Of a DNA stretch of 64,000 bases, positions 1 to 19,179 are shown one piece after another; the first letter of the stretch is position 1; each line of letters opens with the position of its first letter. Made by a program: the position numbers and the translations under genes. The stretch lies in assembly GCF_037975245.1 (NCBI RefSeq), contig NC_092581.1, forward strand, positions 9,432,303-9,496,302. Reading direction: 5' to 3'. The DNA comes from Apostichopus japonicus (Eukaryota; Echinodermata; Holothuroidea; Aspidochirotida; Stichopodidae). A model generated the notes under the pieces. It made no database searches. It was given only the letters and a program-made list of their open reading frames with translations, and was not told the origin of the DNA.

Positions 1-3000
1 TTCAAAAGGCAATTGAGTTCATTGTATCAATAATTAGAGCAGATGCATACATCAGAGTTAAATGTTACAGGAAATAAATGAGACGTTGTGCCTTGCTGCA
101 AAACAAAAAATAGAAAGGGAAAAAAAAGAAACAAGTCTTCCATCTGTAGAAGATGTTAATCATGTTTTTGTTGTGATTGCTGCTATTTCATCCTCCGTAT
201 ATGTTGCATGTTGTATTCGGCAACTACATTGCGTTCATAGTCATCTTTACAGAGGGAGAGATAGTATAAACCTAACCCCCCCCCCCAACGGAGGGCGGGT
301 ACGGGATAGGGAATGCAACAGCTACAACAAAAAATGATAATTGCAGAGATAAAATATTACGAACTTAAGGAGTCCAAATTTCATTGTTGCCGTATTTCCC
401 TAACACACAGTGGGTAAGATTTGGCAAGTATGGTAACTGTACTTAATGGGTCTACGAGAGTTGCCTAGCCAATATGAAATTTCATCCGTGCGTAAAGCTC
501 ATTATAGGACGGGAACCGAGGGTGTTTTCAAGTTACATCCTAAACGAAATCGGCAACGCTGTATACAAAACTCATGCCCATACACATAATTTTGAGTGCA
601 AGGATTCGGGGGGGGGGGGGGAGTTGGGATGGTAAGTTATCAATGTGTGTCCTGGGGAGGGGTCTTCTTAAGTCTGTGACCTATCTGTGATGACTTCCAA
701 AATATTTTTGTTTGCTAATAACAACAATGAAGTAGCTGGAAGATACTTCTCTGACCTTGAAAATGTCAATACTGCCCCAACCCTCTCCGTATAGGCTTGA
801 CACCTATTTATTGACTTTCATTACTACTTTATTGTTTACTTTTTTACCCTTCCTTATTTTTGTCACTCAATTGTCGAGTCAAGGTTTTCACCCTCTCAAC
901 AACCATCCCCCCACCCCTGCCCCATAAGCCCCGTTGTGATGGCCATGCGTGAAGCAAATTTTCATTTGTATAGACAAATGGCATTCCAGGCAATTCCAGT
1001 GATAAATGTTCGTTGTTTCTTATTATGAATGTTTCTTATTGGACAAAAGGGGTTCAAATTAGAAAAGATATATTAGAACGATATCCTCTTCTAAAGAGCT
1101 GCAAACATACAGGAAACAAAACAAAGCCAAACAAGGGAAAGAATAAAGCAAATAGGTCAGAGCAGGATGCAATATGCTAGATTTTTTTGTCTCATCATGT
1201 TTCTCACACTTTAAATATGTCATTCTTGTAGAGATAAGTTTGTTCAAAGAAAGTTAATATAGTAAAAATCAAAACATGAAATTGGATGATAGTCATGCAC
1301 AAATACAATATTCTGAATCTATATCAGACTGGGCAAAGAGTGAAAAATGATTATACATGGAATCAGGGAGCCAGGAGCCGGGGGGGGGGGGGGCACTGTC
1401 TGTACATACTATTTTTAAAATGGCATCCCATATCTTTTTATAGCACGGTTAACAATAAAGAATCTCAATAAATAGTAATGATAACATACTAACACATCAT
1501 ATATATTTAAGTGATATGGCCGGTGTGTATCGGTTTATAGCATATCGAGTGGTGGTTGTGGAATGAGAAAATGTCCCTCTGATGTTGTGTGCCCACCCCC
1601 ACTCCCTACCCCCTGCATGGGGAAATTTAACTGGAATGATGACTCTCCCTTTGTAGCTCTGATGCAACTAAAGATAATTCATGCTTTCTAGAGCATCCTT
1701 CAAGCAGGGAGGTATTGCTTGATTAGAATGATATACTACTGTCACTCTTCTTCAAACAATATGTACTTGAAACTCTCATAATCCACATGAAGAACATCCT
1801 CTTTAGAGTTTGGTAAGGACCTCAATAAAACCATGCAGAAGTTTCCCTATTAGAATTCCCCCACCCCCCCCCCTTGAACTGCTTTCCACAAACAGTAGGA
1901 TTACCTATATAATGCTTTAATGTGCAACTTGATACCGTCAAAATTTAATCTTGATTGTAAATTACAAATAAAATAGCTGATTCTCATGTATCCAACGGGT
2001 TTTTCGTTAAGACTTACACAGAAATCCATAACAGCAAAAGTTACAACAGGAAGAAGAATATGGTCGGTTATATGTTTTACTATGAGAACTTATCTTGAAC
2101 ACAATTTCCAGAACCAAGAAACACGCCTTCTTATTTGTTATTTAATGAAGTAATGAGGTGATAAAGAATTTCGAGCGTCACATCCCTTCAACCTGAACTG
2201 CAAATATATGTATTTCCACCGAACGACTGGCAGTGAAAAGTCAATGGCCTGTCTTTGCTTAAACGTATAGCAGCCGACTAAATTTCTCTCATGATATGTT
2301 AGAGTGAAAGACAAGATTATTGTCGGTAACAAGTTAACTGCTAAGAAAATCGTCTAGACATGTCTTCTGTTAACTCCATACATACTCCCTCCATTGGTGG
2401 TCAGAGATGAGATATCAGTACAACCAAATCTGTGCAAAATAAAAGTTGAAAGCAATATTATGAGTAGTGAATGCCACACTGTAGGTCATATATAAAATAA
2501 ATTATCATCTTGAGAGGTTTATGTGTAAGCTCCACTACAAAGATAATTAACATTCACCATGTTGGTTAAGTGTAGACTGTATAGTGTACAACTGAACTAT
2601 GCTTAGGCATTGAGTTAATTGGATGATCTTTTATTGTGACACCTACATGTTTATGGGATTACTGGCTCCATTTTTTAATTGGAGATTGCATGTCATAATT
2701 TTGGCGCTATATTGTACAGTTCACTACCAAACCTGAAAAGTTTTAACCACATGAGCCAATACAACATTTATGACATATTAATTAAATTTAATATCAGAAA
2801 TTTATCAAATTAGAGTAAGCTAGGATACAACAGAAGTTTGATGCCTTTTTGGTGCTCTATTGATGTATGTGTGCATGGTATCACTGTTTAATGCCGATCA
2901 AACATTAATTGTCCTAAATCAGGATCCATGGGGGTTCAAAACACCCTCTGTATGACCCAAATGCAAAAACAAATAATGCTAGCTTACCATTATTATAGTA

Positions 3001-3700
3001 AAATGTACTATTATACATCATTTTGCATCAAGAGACCTAAACATTGCCTTATTTTGCCAAAGGAAAGGGGGTCCTCTCCCAGGTTTCAGGAAATATCCCC
3101 CCACCACACACACAAACACATTTAGCAATTTTCCACACGGACCTAACAGAGAAATGGTACCAAAACTCAGTTGATACATTATCTCTCTTATCTTGTCGAA
3201 ATTCCTGTCAAAACAGCCAAGTAGTAATAAGTTCACACTTTCTAAACAGAAAAGTTCCCTGTGGTTACGATATCAAACTGCCCAACACCTTTTTGAAAAA
3301 CAACACACAATAGGTGGTGTCTAGCTGTGGAATGTGGTCTTAATTATTTACTCATCATTTGTTTCAACAAATAAACTGTGTCTGCTGCAGTGAAACATGT
3401 CCAGCCAAAATCACTTTTTGGGGATGTAAATCAAATGACGACAATTGTCAGGCTATATGCTACTTAAGAACCAGAGGTGGAACCTTTGCAAGTAAATATA
3501 GGAACAAAAACTATGTACATATAAACTTGTTAATGGGGACTTAACCTGCCTGTATAAGCTTAATACCTATTTGGAAATAATTTATACTCAAACACAGCAT
3601 TCTGCCATGCACTACAAGTTATTTGCATGGTACAAATAACAGATATGATGCCATTCATATTGGAACTAACTACAGAAAATTATTCACTTTTTAAGACATG
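1..3700. other. No supported gene; AT-rich intergenic DNA
   Basis: Only short ORFs without splice-flanked coding character are present. Homopolymer runs of C or G occur near 280, 610, 1380 and 1865. I recognise no protein, RNA gene or structured repeat here. Confidence 0.6.
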
Positions 3701-3705
3701 CTTAC

Positions 3706-3950
3706 CTCATCATCACATCAGTAATGCAATAAGAAGTTGATGCTGCAGTCTTGTCAGGCACTGCCTTAGTCTCAGGCCACTTTGAATATAAGTCAGACAG
3801 TGTTATGATGTACAGTCGCTTGGCAGCTGTCACTGGTAGAGGACCAATAAGATCTACACCAACCCGTTAAGAAAGAAGACAGCATTTAGGTGCTAATTTT
3901 TAAAAACATTTACAAGTTGCAGGCTTTGCCTTGACTGTTGTTCTATTCCA
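3706..3950 (-). pseudogene. Integrase core fragment (KRBA2/Ginger/Gypsy-type rve), decayed
   Basis: Minus-strand translation gives the start of a retroviral-type integrase catalytic core: VGVDLIGPLPVTAAKRLYII followed by TLSDLYSKWPETKAVP. The VDLIGPL block carries the first catalytic Asp, and the SKWPE segment is typical of integrases of Gypsy elements, Ginger transposons and the host KRBA2-like genes. Upstream in the same frame are CKC and PKC remnants of the HHCC zinc-binding region, interrupted by two stop codons. The open part ends at a good splice donor (GTAAGC at 3705 on the minus strand), so this was probably a spliced copy. I found no following exon with the second Asp and the Glu. 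It is probably a dead gene or element related to the small ORF at 5203-5361. Confidence 0.7.
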
Positions 3951-5202
3951 TTCCTTCTTTCTGTACACAGATCTGTAGATAAAAACAGTGGGATATCTGA
4001 TCGAAACAGGGTGTTGGTGGATTTAGGCCAATTATTTTTACCTTGCAAACATGAAAATGTAACTTACACCATACTGTACCATATATTTACAATCTCTTCA
4101 ACCACTAAACCAGAAAAATGATACGCCACTTTTTGCAACTTACAATAATGCCTATATTGATGGTTGCTCTGCAGTTAGGCCAGGGTGTGGCTTAAAGGTA
4201 TGCTGTATAGGCCCTCAATATGCCAAATTTTCACTATGGACAAAATTCTTTTAGTATGTTTATTTCCCTGGAGGAAATTTACCTCACTGGGACATTCAAT
4301 CATCTCGTGTCATTGAGATTGAGAATTTACCTGTTTCCATAATCCAGTTACAGGAATGCTATGGAGACTTGTTCGTGGTCTACAGGACAATGACGCTTTG
4401 ACATCCTGTTGAACATAACTTGTTACATCAACGTTGATAGTTTTCCAATAGAATCTAGACATAGTCTGTTGTCTGGTTTATCTATGCAAAGATGAACACC
4501 TTCAAAGAGATAAGAAAATTCATGATCAAGGAGATATCATGTTTTTTTGCCCCCCCCCCCCCAAAAAAAAAACAAAAAAAAAACAAACACACACAAATAT
4601 ATGGGCTGCAGGATTAGTAGTTCTAGCTGAAGTGCCTTAAAATTGAATTACAACTCTATATCGAAGTCTATATCTAGAAGTAGGCTAGGCTATATGCTAT
4701 AGTCCAATAATTGCATTTTATAGTGTCCCATGCATGCAAACCAGACTAGCTCTGTAAGCTTTAGTGATCTGTTGTTATCTTTTATGATAGGCAGGGCGAT
4801 AAAAGGTAGAAATTTATAATAATTTTCACAAAAATTTGTTAAGACAATTGGGTAAACAAAACGAAAAGAAAAAGGCCCTAATAACTTTGTTCATGCACTT
4901 AAAACTTTGCACAAGCATACAACTGATTATAATGTTGCATAAGCATGCAATTGCTTGACTTTTGCGAATGAGTTTTTACAACTAACCAAACGTGGTAAAA
5001 GAATATCATGATTTGTGAACCAATCAGTCCTAGAGGCCTGGTTATAGTTTAACTGTGGAATTGCCGTTCGCCATTTAACAACCAATACCATATTGTGTAT
5101 CCTATACTGTAAGTTACAGACATTACCTTATAGATGTCACTAGTCAGTATGAGCTGCCTCGATTTGGGCGAGTTGAGAAGCCCTAGATAGCAAAACTTTC
5201 CT

Positions 5203-5361
5203 TCAATTTCGGTACGCAAGAGTTTCATTTTCAGCCAGTCTGAAAGACTGACTTTGTCTCCGTAAGATCCTTCTCTGTTTTATTCTTGTAAACTCACTTG
5301 GATAGCTCTCATCTCTTAGAATATCCGCAATTTGTCTCACGTTTTCTGCTAGCTTTTCCAT
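5203..5361 (-). pseudogene. Possible N-terminal exon of the integrase-like element
   Basis: A 52-codon minus-strand frame opens with MEKLAENVRQIADIL and contains a basic stretch (TRIKQRRILRRQSQSF). This resembles the short helical, basic N-terminus that precedes the zinc-binding region in KRBA2-like integrase proteins. A second frame overlaps it (LSDWLKMKLLRTEIEGK) and runs to a splice donor GTAATG near 5127, so a frameshift may separate two parts of one exon. Lying 1.3 kb upstream of the integrase core fragment, on the same strand, supports a common origin. The assignment rests on gross similarity and context only. Confidence 0.35.
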
Positions 5362-5399
5362 TTTTTAGTTGTCGCACGACTTTACTGCTAAATATACGG

Positions 5400-8340
5400 A
5401 AGCCGAAATGCGACAGTTTGCTAATAATACGGATACTGCCAGAGTCCATTACTAATTAAATTTTTGCTACTCGAGCGTACATGCTAATGCGGACATAGTG
5501 TTCAGGGGGACACAATTTACAACAAAATATGCGACCAACAAATAATGTCCCCCCTCGTTTCATCATAGCATAAACTGTCCTGGGAGACAGTCTGTACCAA
5601 CTGGCCTTGTACAAAAGGTCCGGGAGACTAAATGTACTGGTAAATTCAGAAAAAAATGTCCCAGTGGGACTGGGACAGTATATACTGAATATGGAATATT
5701 TGCGACAGTTTGTACTGCTACACCGGCATAGAACTTAACTGTTTTTTTGTCGTATATAAGTAGCCTACATGCGAACTGCACACATTCGGTACGCCGCACA
5801 TACAAAAACAAGTGACAATTAACTTGTGTTTATTAACTTGTGAACCATGGCATATGCACAGTGCACGCCGTACTACTGTACTGTATTCAGGATCGACCAA
5901 GGCCAACGTACAATAACGACATTGGGCGAAGTCTGAGAACTGACAAAGCAGCCTGATATTGGTTGAGAGTCCCGCACAGCACTGTGTCAGTCGTAACGTG
6001 TTTGTAAACAATCAGTCTATTTTTAGATTACACTTATTACGCGATAGGCATAGCACCAACTGTTGGCTATTTTCAGAAATTTCGCAAGTGATGAAACATT
6101 AAAAAACCGGGAGAATAGAATATAAAACCAGGAGGCCGGGAGATTCGGGTAAAAACCGAGAGTCACCCGGTAAAACCGGAAGAGTTGACAGGTCTGCTTT
6201 TCACTCCTATGAAGAAAGAAAGAAAAAGAATTGTATTTAGTTTGTATTGGGTCCTTAGCTTAAGAAAGAAAACTCGGGAGGCAATTTGGAGATCTGTTGG
6301 TTTAACGCGCTCAACTTCGACAGCGTAGCGATTAACTGAAGAGAGTAAAAAATGAAGCAAAAGACATAGAAAATAAATTGCTACTAATCTCTCAATAAAC
6401 TACCCCTTAAACTCTAGAGGACTTCCAAACTCACTACCCCTTTAACTCTATAGGACTTCCAAACTCACTACCCCTTTAACTCTAGAGGACTTCCAAACTC
6501 CCAAGAAACTGCATAGACCTATACATAATATAACCACGTAACAATATCCCTGAAAAATATGCATTGTGAAATAGATCACCTTTGATATAAACCCTAGCCA
6601 AGTCTAAACTACAAACTTGATAAACCTCCAATTTCCCCACTGAATACCACAGTACTGAAAAACACATTCACCCAGGCTTGCCCAGGGAAGCTTAACTAAA
6701 CGAGAACCTTAAAATAAACCCAAGCCCAATAAAAGTACATATACCCCTGCAACAAACGATTGCGAAATATCATCTCACCGAAACAAATAAACAAAAGAAA
6801 CTATTTACCCACCTAAACCTTTAAATTGCATAACCAAGCTGCCGAAACACCATCTAAAAACCAGCAACAGCCCAAACAATATGGCTGAAGTAAATCTAAG
6901 TGCCACTCACTAAAAACGAGGGCGCTATAAACCAATTGAAGGAGTAAAGACTAAACTAGAAATCAAATTTGGTCGCAACAGTTTGCCTTTTATTTGAGAA
7001 TCAGTCATGTCAGAGATGGTGTACATGTCCATATTTTGAAAGTTAAAGTGTCTGTTGTATACACTCACAGAGCAAATTTTAAAAAAGGTCAAAGACTTTA
7101 AAGAAAGTAAGTTAGGCCTTCTGTACTCATAAGAATGCAGATCTGCACGAGGTGAGTGAAATCGTTACTTTCACATAATAAAATAGACCATCTGGGGTAC
7201 AGCTTTCTGTTTCTTATAGCTCAGGGAAGAAAATAATATTTAAAATGTTTTTTAGCCCATCAGTAGTAATTTTACCTGTCTGGTATAAACGGTACTGAAA
7301 CTAATGGTGCACTCTAATGGTTCATTTGTGTTAAATGGTGCATAATTCCTGACGGTAAACTTAAAATTTCCAAAATAATGCTCCAATTTTGGTTTGGCGA
7401 AGCTGGAGGATTCCCAAGTGTTCATTTTTGTTGTACTCTGATGCATTTCTGTGGTAATAATAGTGATTTTTATAAACAATATCAGTTGTCATTGTGCACA
7501 TTTGAGGATATTTAAAATAACAAATTTGAAGTGAAATAAAGATATCTTTAAGTTTAATGTGTTAGGAAATCCCTAATCTACATGCGAGAGTACCGCGAAA
7601 CATTTAAAGGGGTGATAGGATTGCCTATTTGTAGCCTAAGGCCAACTACAATACAATATAAAGTTTAAAAAAACCCAGAATAGATATCAGCCTAATATGC
7701 ACATAACTTTACCTGCCAAATCTACCTGCCAAATTATTTTCAACTATTTTTTAGAGGTATTAAGTGAGTCTATTGAGGTTCACATCAGGGTAGCTAATAT
7801 CTAGTGACTCTGTGGAGTAAGTCAAAATTGAGAGTTTACGCAAATTTAAATAAATTTGCTAACACACTCTCACTCTAAATACAAACTCATAGTAATTTGC
7901 AACTCCTAATCGACATGCGCAATCATTCTCAACGATTTGAATGGCAGTAATTCTCGTTCTTATTGACTCCCATGTAGGTGGGTGGGGATCCTTCACCAGA
8001 ATGAGGTTAACACGTCACATGGCTCCATTCTGAGACTTACGTAGGTAGAAAATTCTCTTGAAGTTTTATGTGAGGTCGAAAGAGGGTGTACAACCATTGT
8101 TCTCACATCCCTACCCTCCCATGGCCATGGCCTTCCCCTTCGGTCTGCTCCTTGTGTAATAAATTGTGTAAAATCCTCATGAGCTTTTTGCGTTGCAGTT
8201 GTTGATTGAAAGCAAAGCAGTAACCTTTGAATTGACAACTGTGGTGAACATTGACAAATGTATCTGCTAAACTCAAGTTCTGGGGTTGCTTAGTTCAATT
8301 AGTTGCTTAGGCGGAGTGCTTAGTTGCTTAGTTGCTTAGC
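5400..8340. other. No supported gene; one minisatellite
   Basis: Apart from the 34-bp minisatellite near 6.4 kb I see no coding exon, RNA gene or known repeat. Near 6090-6180 short motifs of the type AAACCGGGAG recur but do not form a clean array. Confidence 0.5.
6398..6501. repeat. 34-bp minisatellite, about three copies
   Basis: The unit begins CTCTAGAGGACTTCC and ends ACCCCTTTAA. Copies start at 6412, 6446 and 6480 (the last partial), with one or two substitutions between copies. Confidence 0.85.
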
Positions 8341-8582
8341 CGGAGTGTATAGCCTAGTGGTTAACGCCGGCGTCTCCCAGTCATGAGATCCCCGGTTCGA
8401 TTCCCCGTCGACAGCAATGTGTGTCGTCTGGCAAGGGTGTTGTTGAATAACAACTTCCTGACATGGACGCTAAATGGATGTGTGCCGAGATATTGGCTTC
8501 GGTCAGCTTGCGAGTCTACAAGCCTCCATGGCTTCTTTCGCGAGTTCCTGCTTGCGGGAAGATCACATATACATACATACAA
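8341..8582 (+). mobile_element. tRNA-derived SINE (family 1), copy 1
   Basis: The head carries a pol III A box (TAGCCTAGTGG) and a perfect B box (GGTTCGATTCC) with tRNA spacing. A non-tRNA body of about 165 bp follows, then a short (ACAT)n tail at 8567-8582. The same 240-bp sequence recurs at 58501 with only about five differences I can see, including body and tail type, so this is a dispersed element and not a tRNA gene. The high similarity suggests recent mobility. A heptamer-like AGTTGCTT repeat lies just upstream. Confidence 0.88.
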
Positions 8583-8963
8583 TTAAGAGGTGACAGCTTT
8601 ATATACTATCATGACATTACCTGCTAACATAATGCACATAATGCATATGATAGGAATAAGTGCTACCAAGGTACTCGTCACATGACCTTCCACATGACCT
8701 TTCTTTTACGCCTCGAAATAGTATTGCCATAAACGGTCTAACCTTAAGATATATGTTTATATATAGGGATTGTTTGGATGATGAACATTACTAAAATGCT
8801 TGTTGCTGTCCAAACAATTTGGCAGTTTAAACCTACCTCATCCCTGTGTGCATTCCCATAGATGATGACAGAGTGTTGAACAATCTGTCTTTTATCTTCT
8901 GTTCGTACATTGTTTGATTTCAAATAATTGCTCGAACTGGAAGCTGTTTGGGTTGCTTGAACG

Positions 8964-10640
<1,677 letters not shown>

Positions 10641-10659
10641 GCCACAATGGAATTTAGAA

Positions 10660-11400
10660 AGCTTCACACGTGGAGCGGGTCAATTTGGCATTCACCCTGT
10701 TGCACTCGAAAGGGTAGGACAGGTATTGTTTATACTACTATTTTCTATCATCTGATTTTGAGAAAGTCAGTGTTTTAACCAAGTCATTGTTTGTCAAGTC
10801 ACGTCAAGTCGGTCAGAGGTGAATCGGATGACATGGCTTCCCCACTTGGACACGCCACTGAGTATATAACGGTGAAAACATGAAAAATCACGATGCAATA
10901 TTCAAAAAACCTTGAATGACTATACAACTACTAATATTATGCAACCTTTGTACACCTAACGTAAATTTACACTAACATTTATAACAATAACACCATGATG
11001 CATGGACTTAAATAAGCAAAAATATGCAACCTATTCCTTACAACGCATTTCAGCGTAAAGCTTAAACACGATGTGTACTTCATGTCCCAAAGTTGGAGGC
11101 ATGATAACATTTTTCATTGAATAGTTATGTTGCAATATGGTCGGTTGAACGATTCGCTCTTCTGATCACTACTTGGTGCAGTCAAGGGCTGCTGGTGTCC
11201 ATGTCAACTTTTCTGAACATCAGTACTAAAGTTGCGAATAACACCGGATTGATATTTCCTAAAAGATACTGAAATTGCTCAAATTTTTCCTGAAACAACA
11301 GTAGAATAAATGACATGCGTCTTCCTTTGCAAGTGGAATGTTAGTGTCAGAACAAATTATACTGAGTATTTGTTTCAATCGCGCGTATTATTTTTTTTTC
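10660..11400. repeat. Detached copy of MS4A-like intron 4 sequence
   Basis: This stretch matches intron 4 of the MS4A-like genes. Examples are the GGCATGATAACATTTTTCAT block, also at 12959 and 62574, and the block around TTTTTCCTGAAAC, also near 13165, 60292 and 62776. It contains no exon 4, and similarity stops shortly before where exon 4 would begin. A shorter equivalent lies at 60230-60390, 3' of gene C. It is a duplicated intron fragment in the 3' flank of gene A. Confidence 0.7.
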
Positions 11401-11429
11401 AATTTCTTTTAAAAATACTTTAATAATGA

Positions 11430-11620
11430 CTAGAAGGCAAGCAAATCCAAATCAAGTCACAAGTGATTTTATATGTAAGTCATTACAAGTCACAGTTCAT
11501 GTCTTGTCAAGTCACAAGTCATTAATAATCAAGTCAAGGCACAGGTCATTTACCAAGTCAAATTAAGTCAAATTAAAAAAAAAATCGAGTTCAAGTCATT
11601 AATTCGAGTCAACGACACTG
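11430..11620. repeat. CAAGTCA-rich low-complexity tract (gene A 3' flank)
   Basis: Imperfect repeats of CAAGTCA and CAAGTCACAAGTCATT recur every 7-20 bp. Matching tracts occur near 12860-12950, 41910-42060, 43000-43140, 60430-60600 and 61570-61720, always in the flanks or intron 4 of the MS4A-like genes. Confidence 0.8.
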
Positions 11621-12177
11621 CTAATCTCCATTTTTGTATGAAAATATGGTAATAATAGTGCACATACATTTAATGTGTACACAGTAACACTTAATATAAT
11701 GATGACATCTAACGCCTCATTGTTAACAGCAAACAAGATTGTTTTATCTTTTCTACATGTTCTATGAACCAGTAATTGGATATTTTGACAATATTACTTC
11801 ATTTTCGTCGATTTGAATGAAGCGGATGTTGTATCAAGCATAGTCTTTATGGAATCTATCAGTATGTGTTGATATAGCAGGGAGTAAAAAGATACTACAT
11901 TACATCATTCTCATGTGACCTTCTTCTTTCGAATGAACGTATATTTAGTAATAGTACAAGATATTACGATGTTTTTGTAACTAAAAATTCGCTTACATGG
12001 CTGCATTTGCTACGCTCGCAACAATAGGTAGATTCAAACTAAAATTTCAACAATATCAGTTTTCAATCTCAAAATAAAAATTAAAAATGAAATGAAAGTA
12101 AATGAAGTAGGCTAAAACATACTACTTTGCTCTATTTTATGTACATATTTGATAAATGTCTGAATAGAAAATGTAAA

Positions 12178-12183
12178 TTTATT
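12178..12183 (-). terminator. Poly(A) signal AATAAA of MS4A-like gene A
   Basis: A canonical AATAAA lies about 44 nt after the stop codon of gene A on the minus strand, behind a short (TTAC)n stretch. At the matching position in genes B and C the hexamer is altered. Confidence 0.5.
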
Positions 12184-12226
12184 AAAGTAAGAAGTAAGTA
12201 AGTAAGTAAGAAATTTCAACAAATGG

Positions 12227-18800
<6,574 letters not shown>

Positions 18801-19099
18801 TTCCCCTTATTCGTTGCAACCGCTTTTCTTCTATGGAAAGTTTAACAGTGTAAAAATAATACGGCTCAGGTATCGAGTGTGTCGACAATAGCTTCGATTT
18901 GTTCTTTACTTTGTTAGTTCACAAAAATAGAAAATGACTGCTTTAGAGCTAAACTCAACTACCAAAGACTTTAAAGTTGTGTTTATCGTTTCACTTTTGT
19001 GATTATATATGTATATATGACCTGTGATTATATATGTATATTATATCATATATCTATATCTATCTATCTCTCTATCTATGTATGTATGTAAATATACTT

Positions 19100-19109
19100 A
19101 GTATTTATA

Positions 19110-19168
<59 letters not shown>
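19100..19168. repeat. (TA)n microsatellite
   Basis: About 70 bp of TA repeat upstream of gene A exon 1, next to the Penelope-like relic. Confidence 0.95.
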
Positions 19169-19169
<1 letters not shown>

Positions 19170-19179
19170 TTAAGTGCCA

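Noticed and set aside
8341-8415. Possible tRNA gene with perfect B box
   Set aside because: No proper acceptor stem or 7-nt anticodon loop, and the sequence continues into a body repeated at 58.5 kb, so it is a SINE head.
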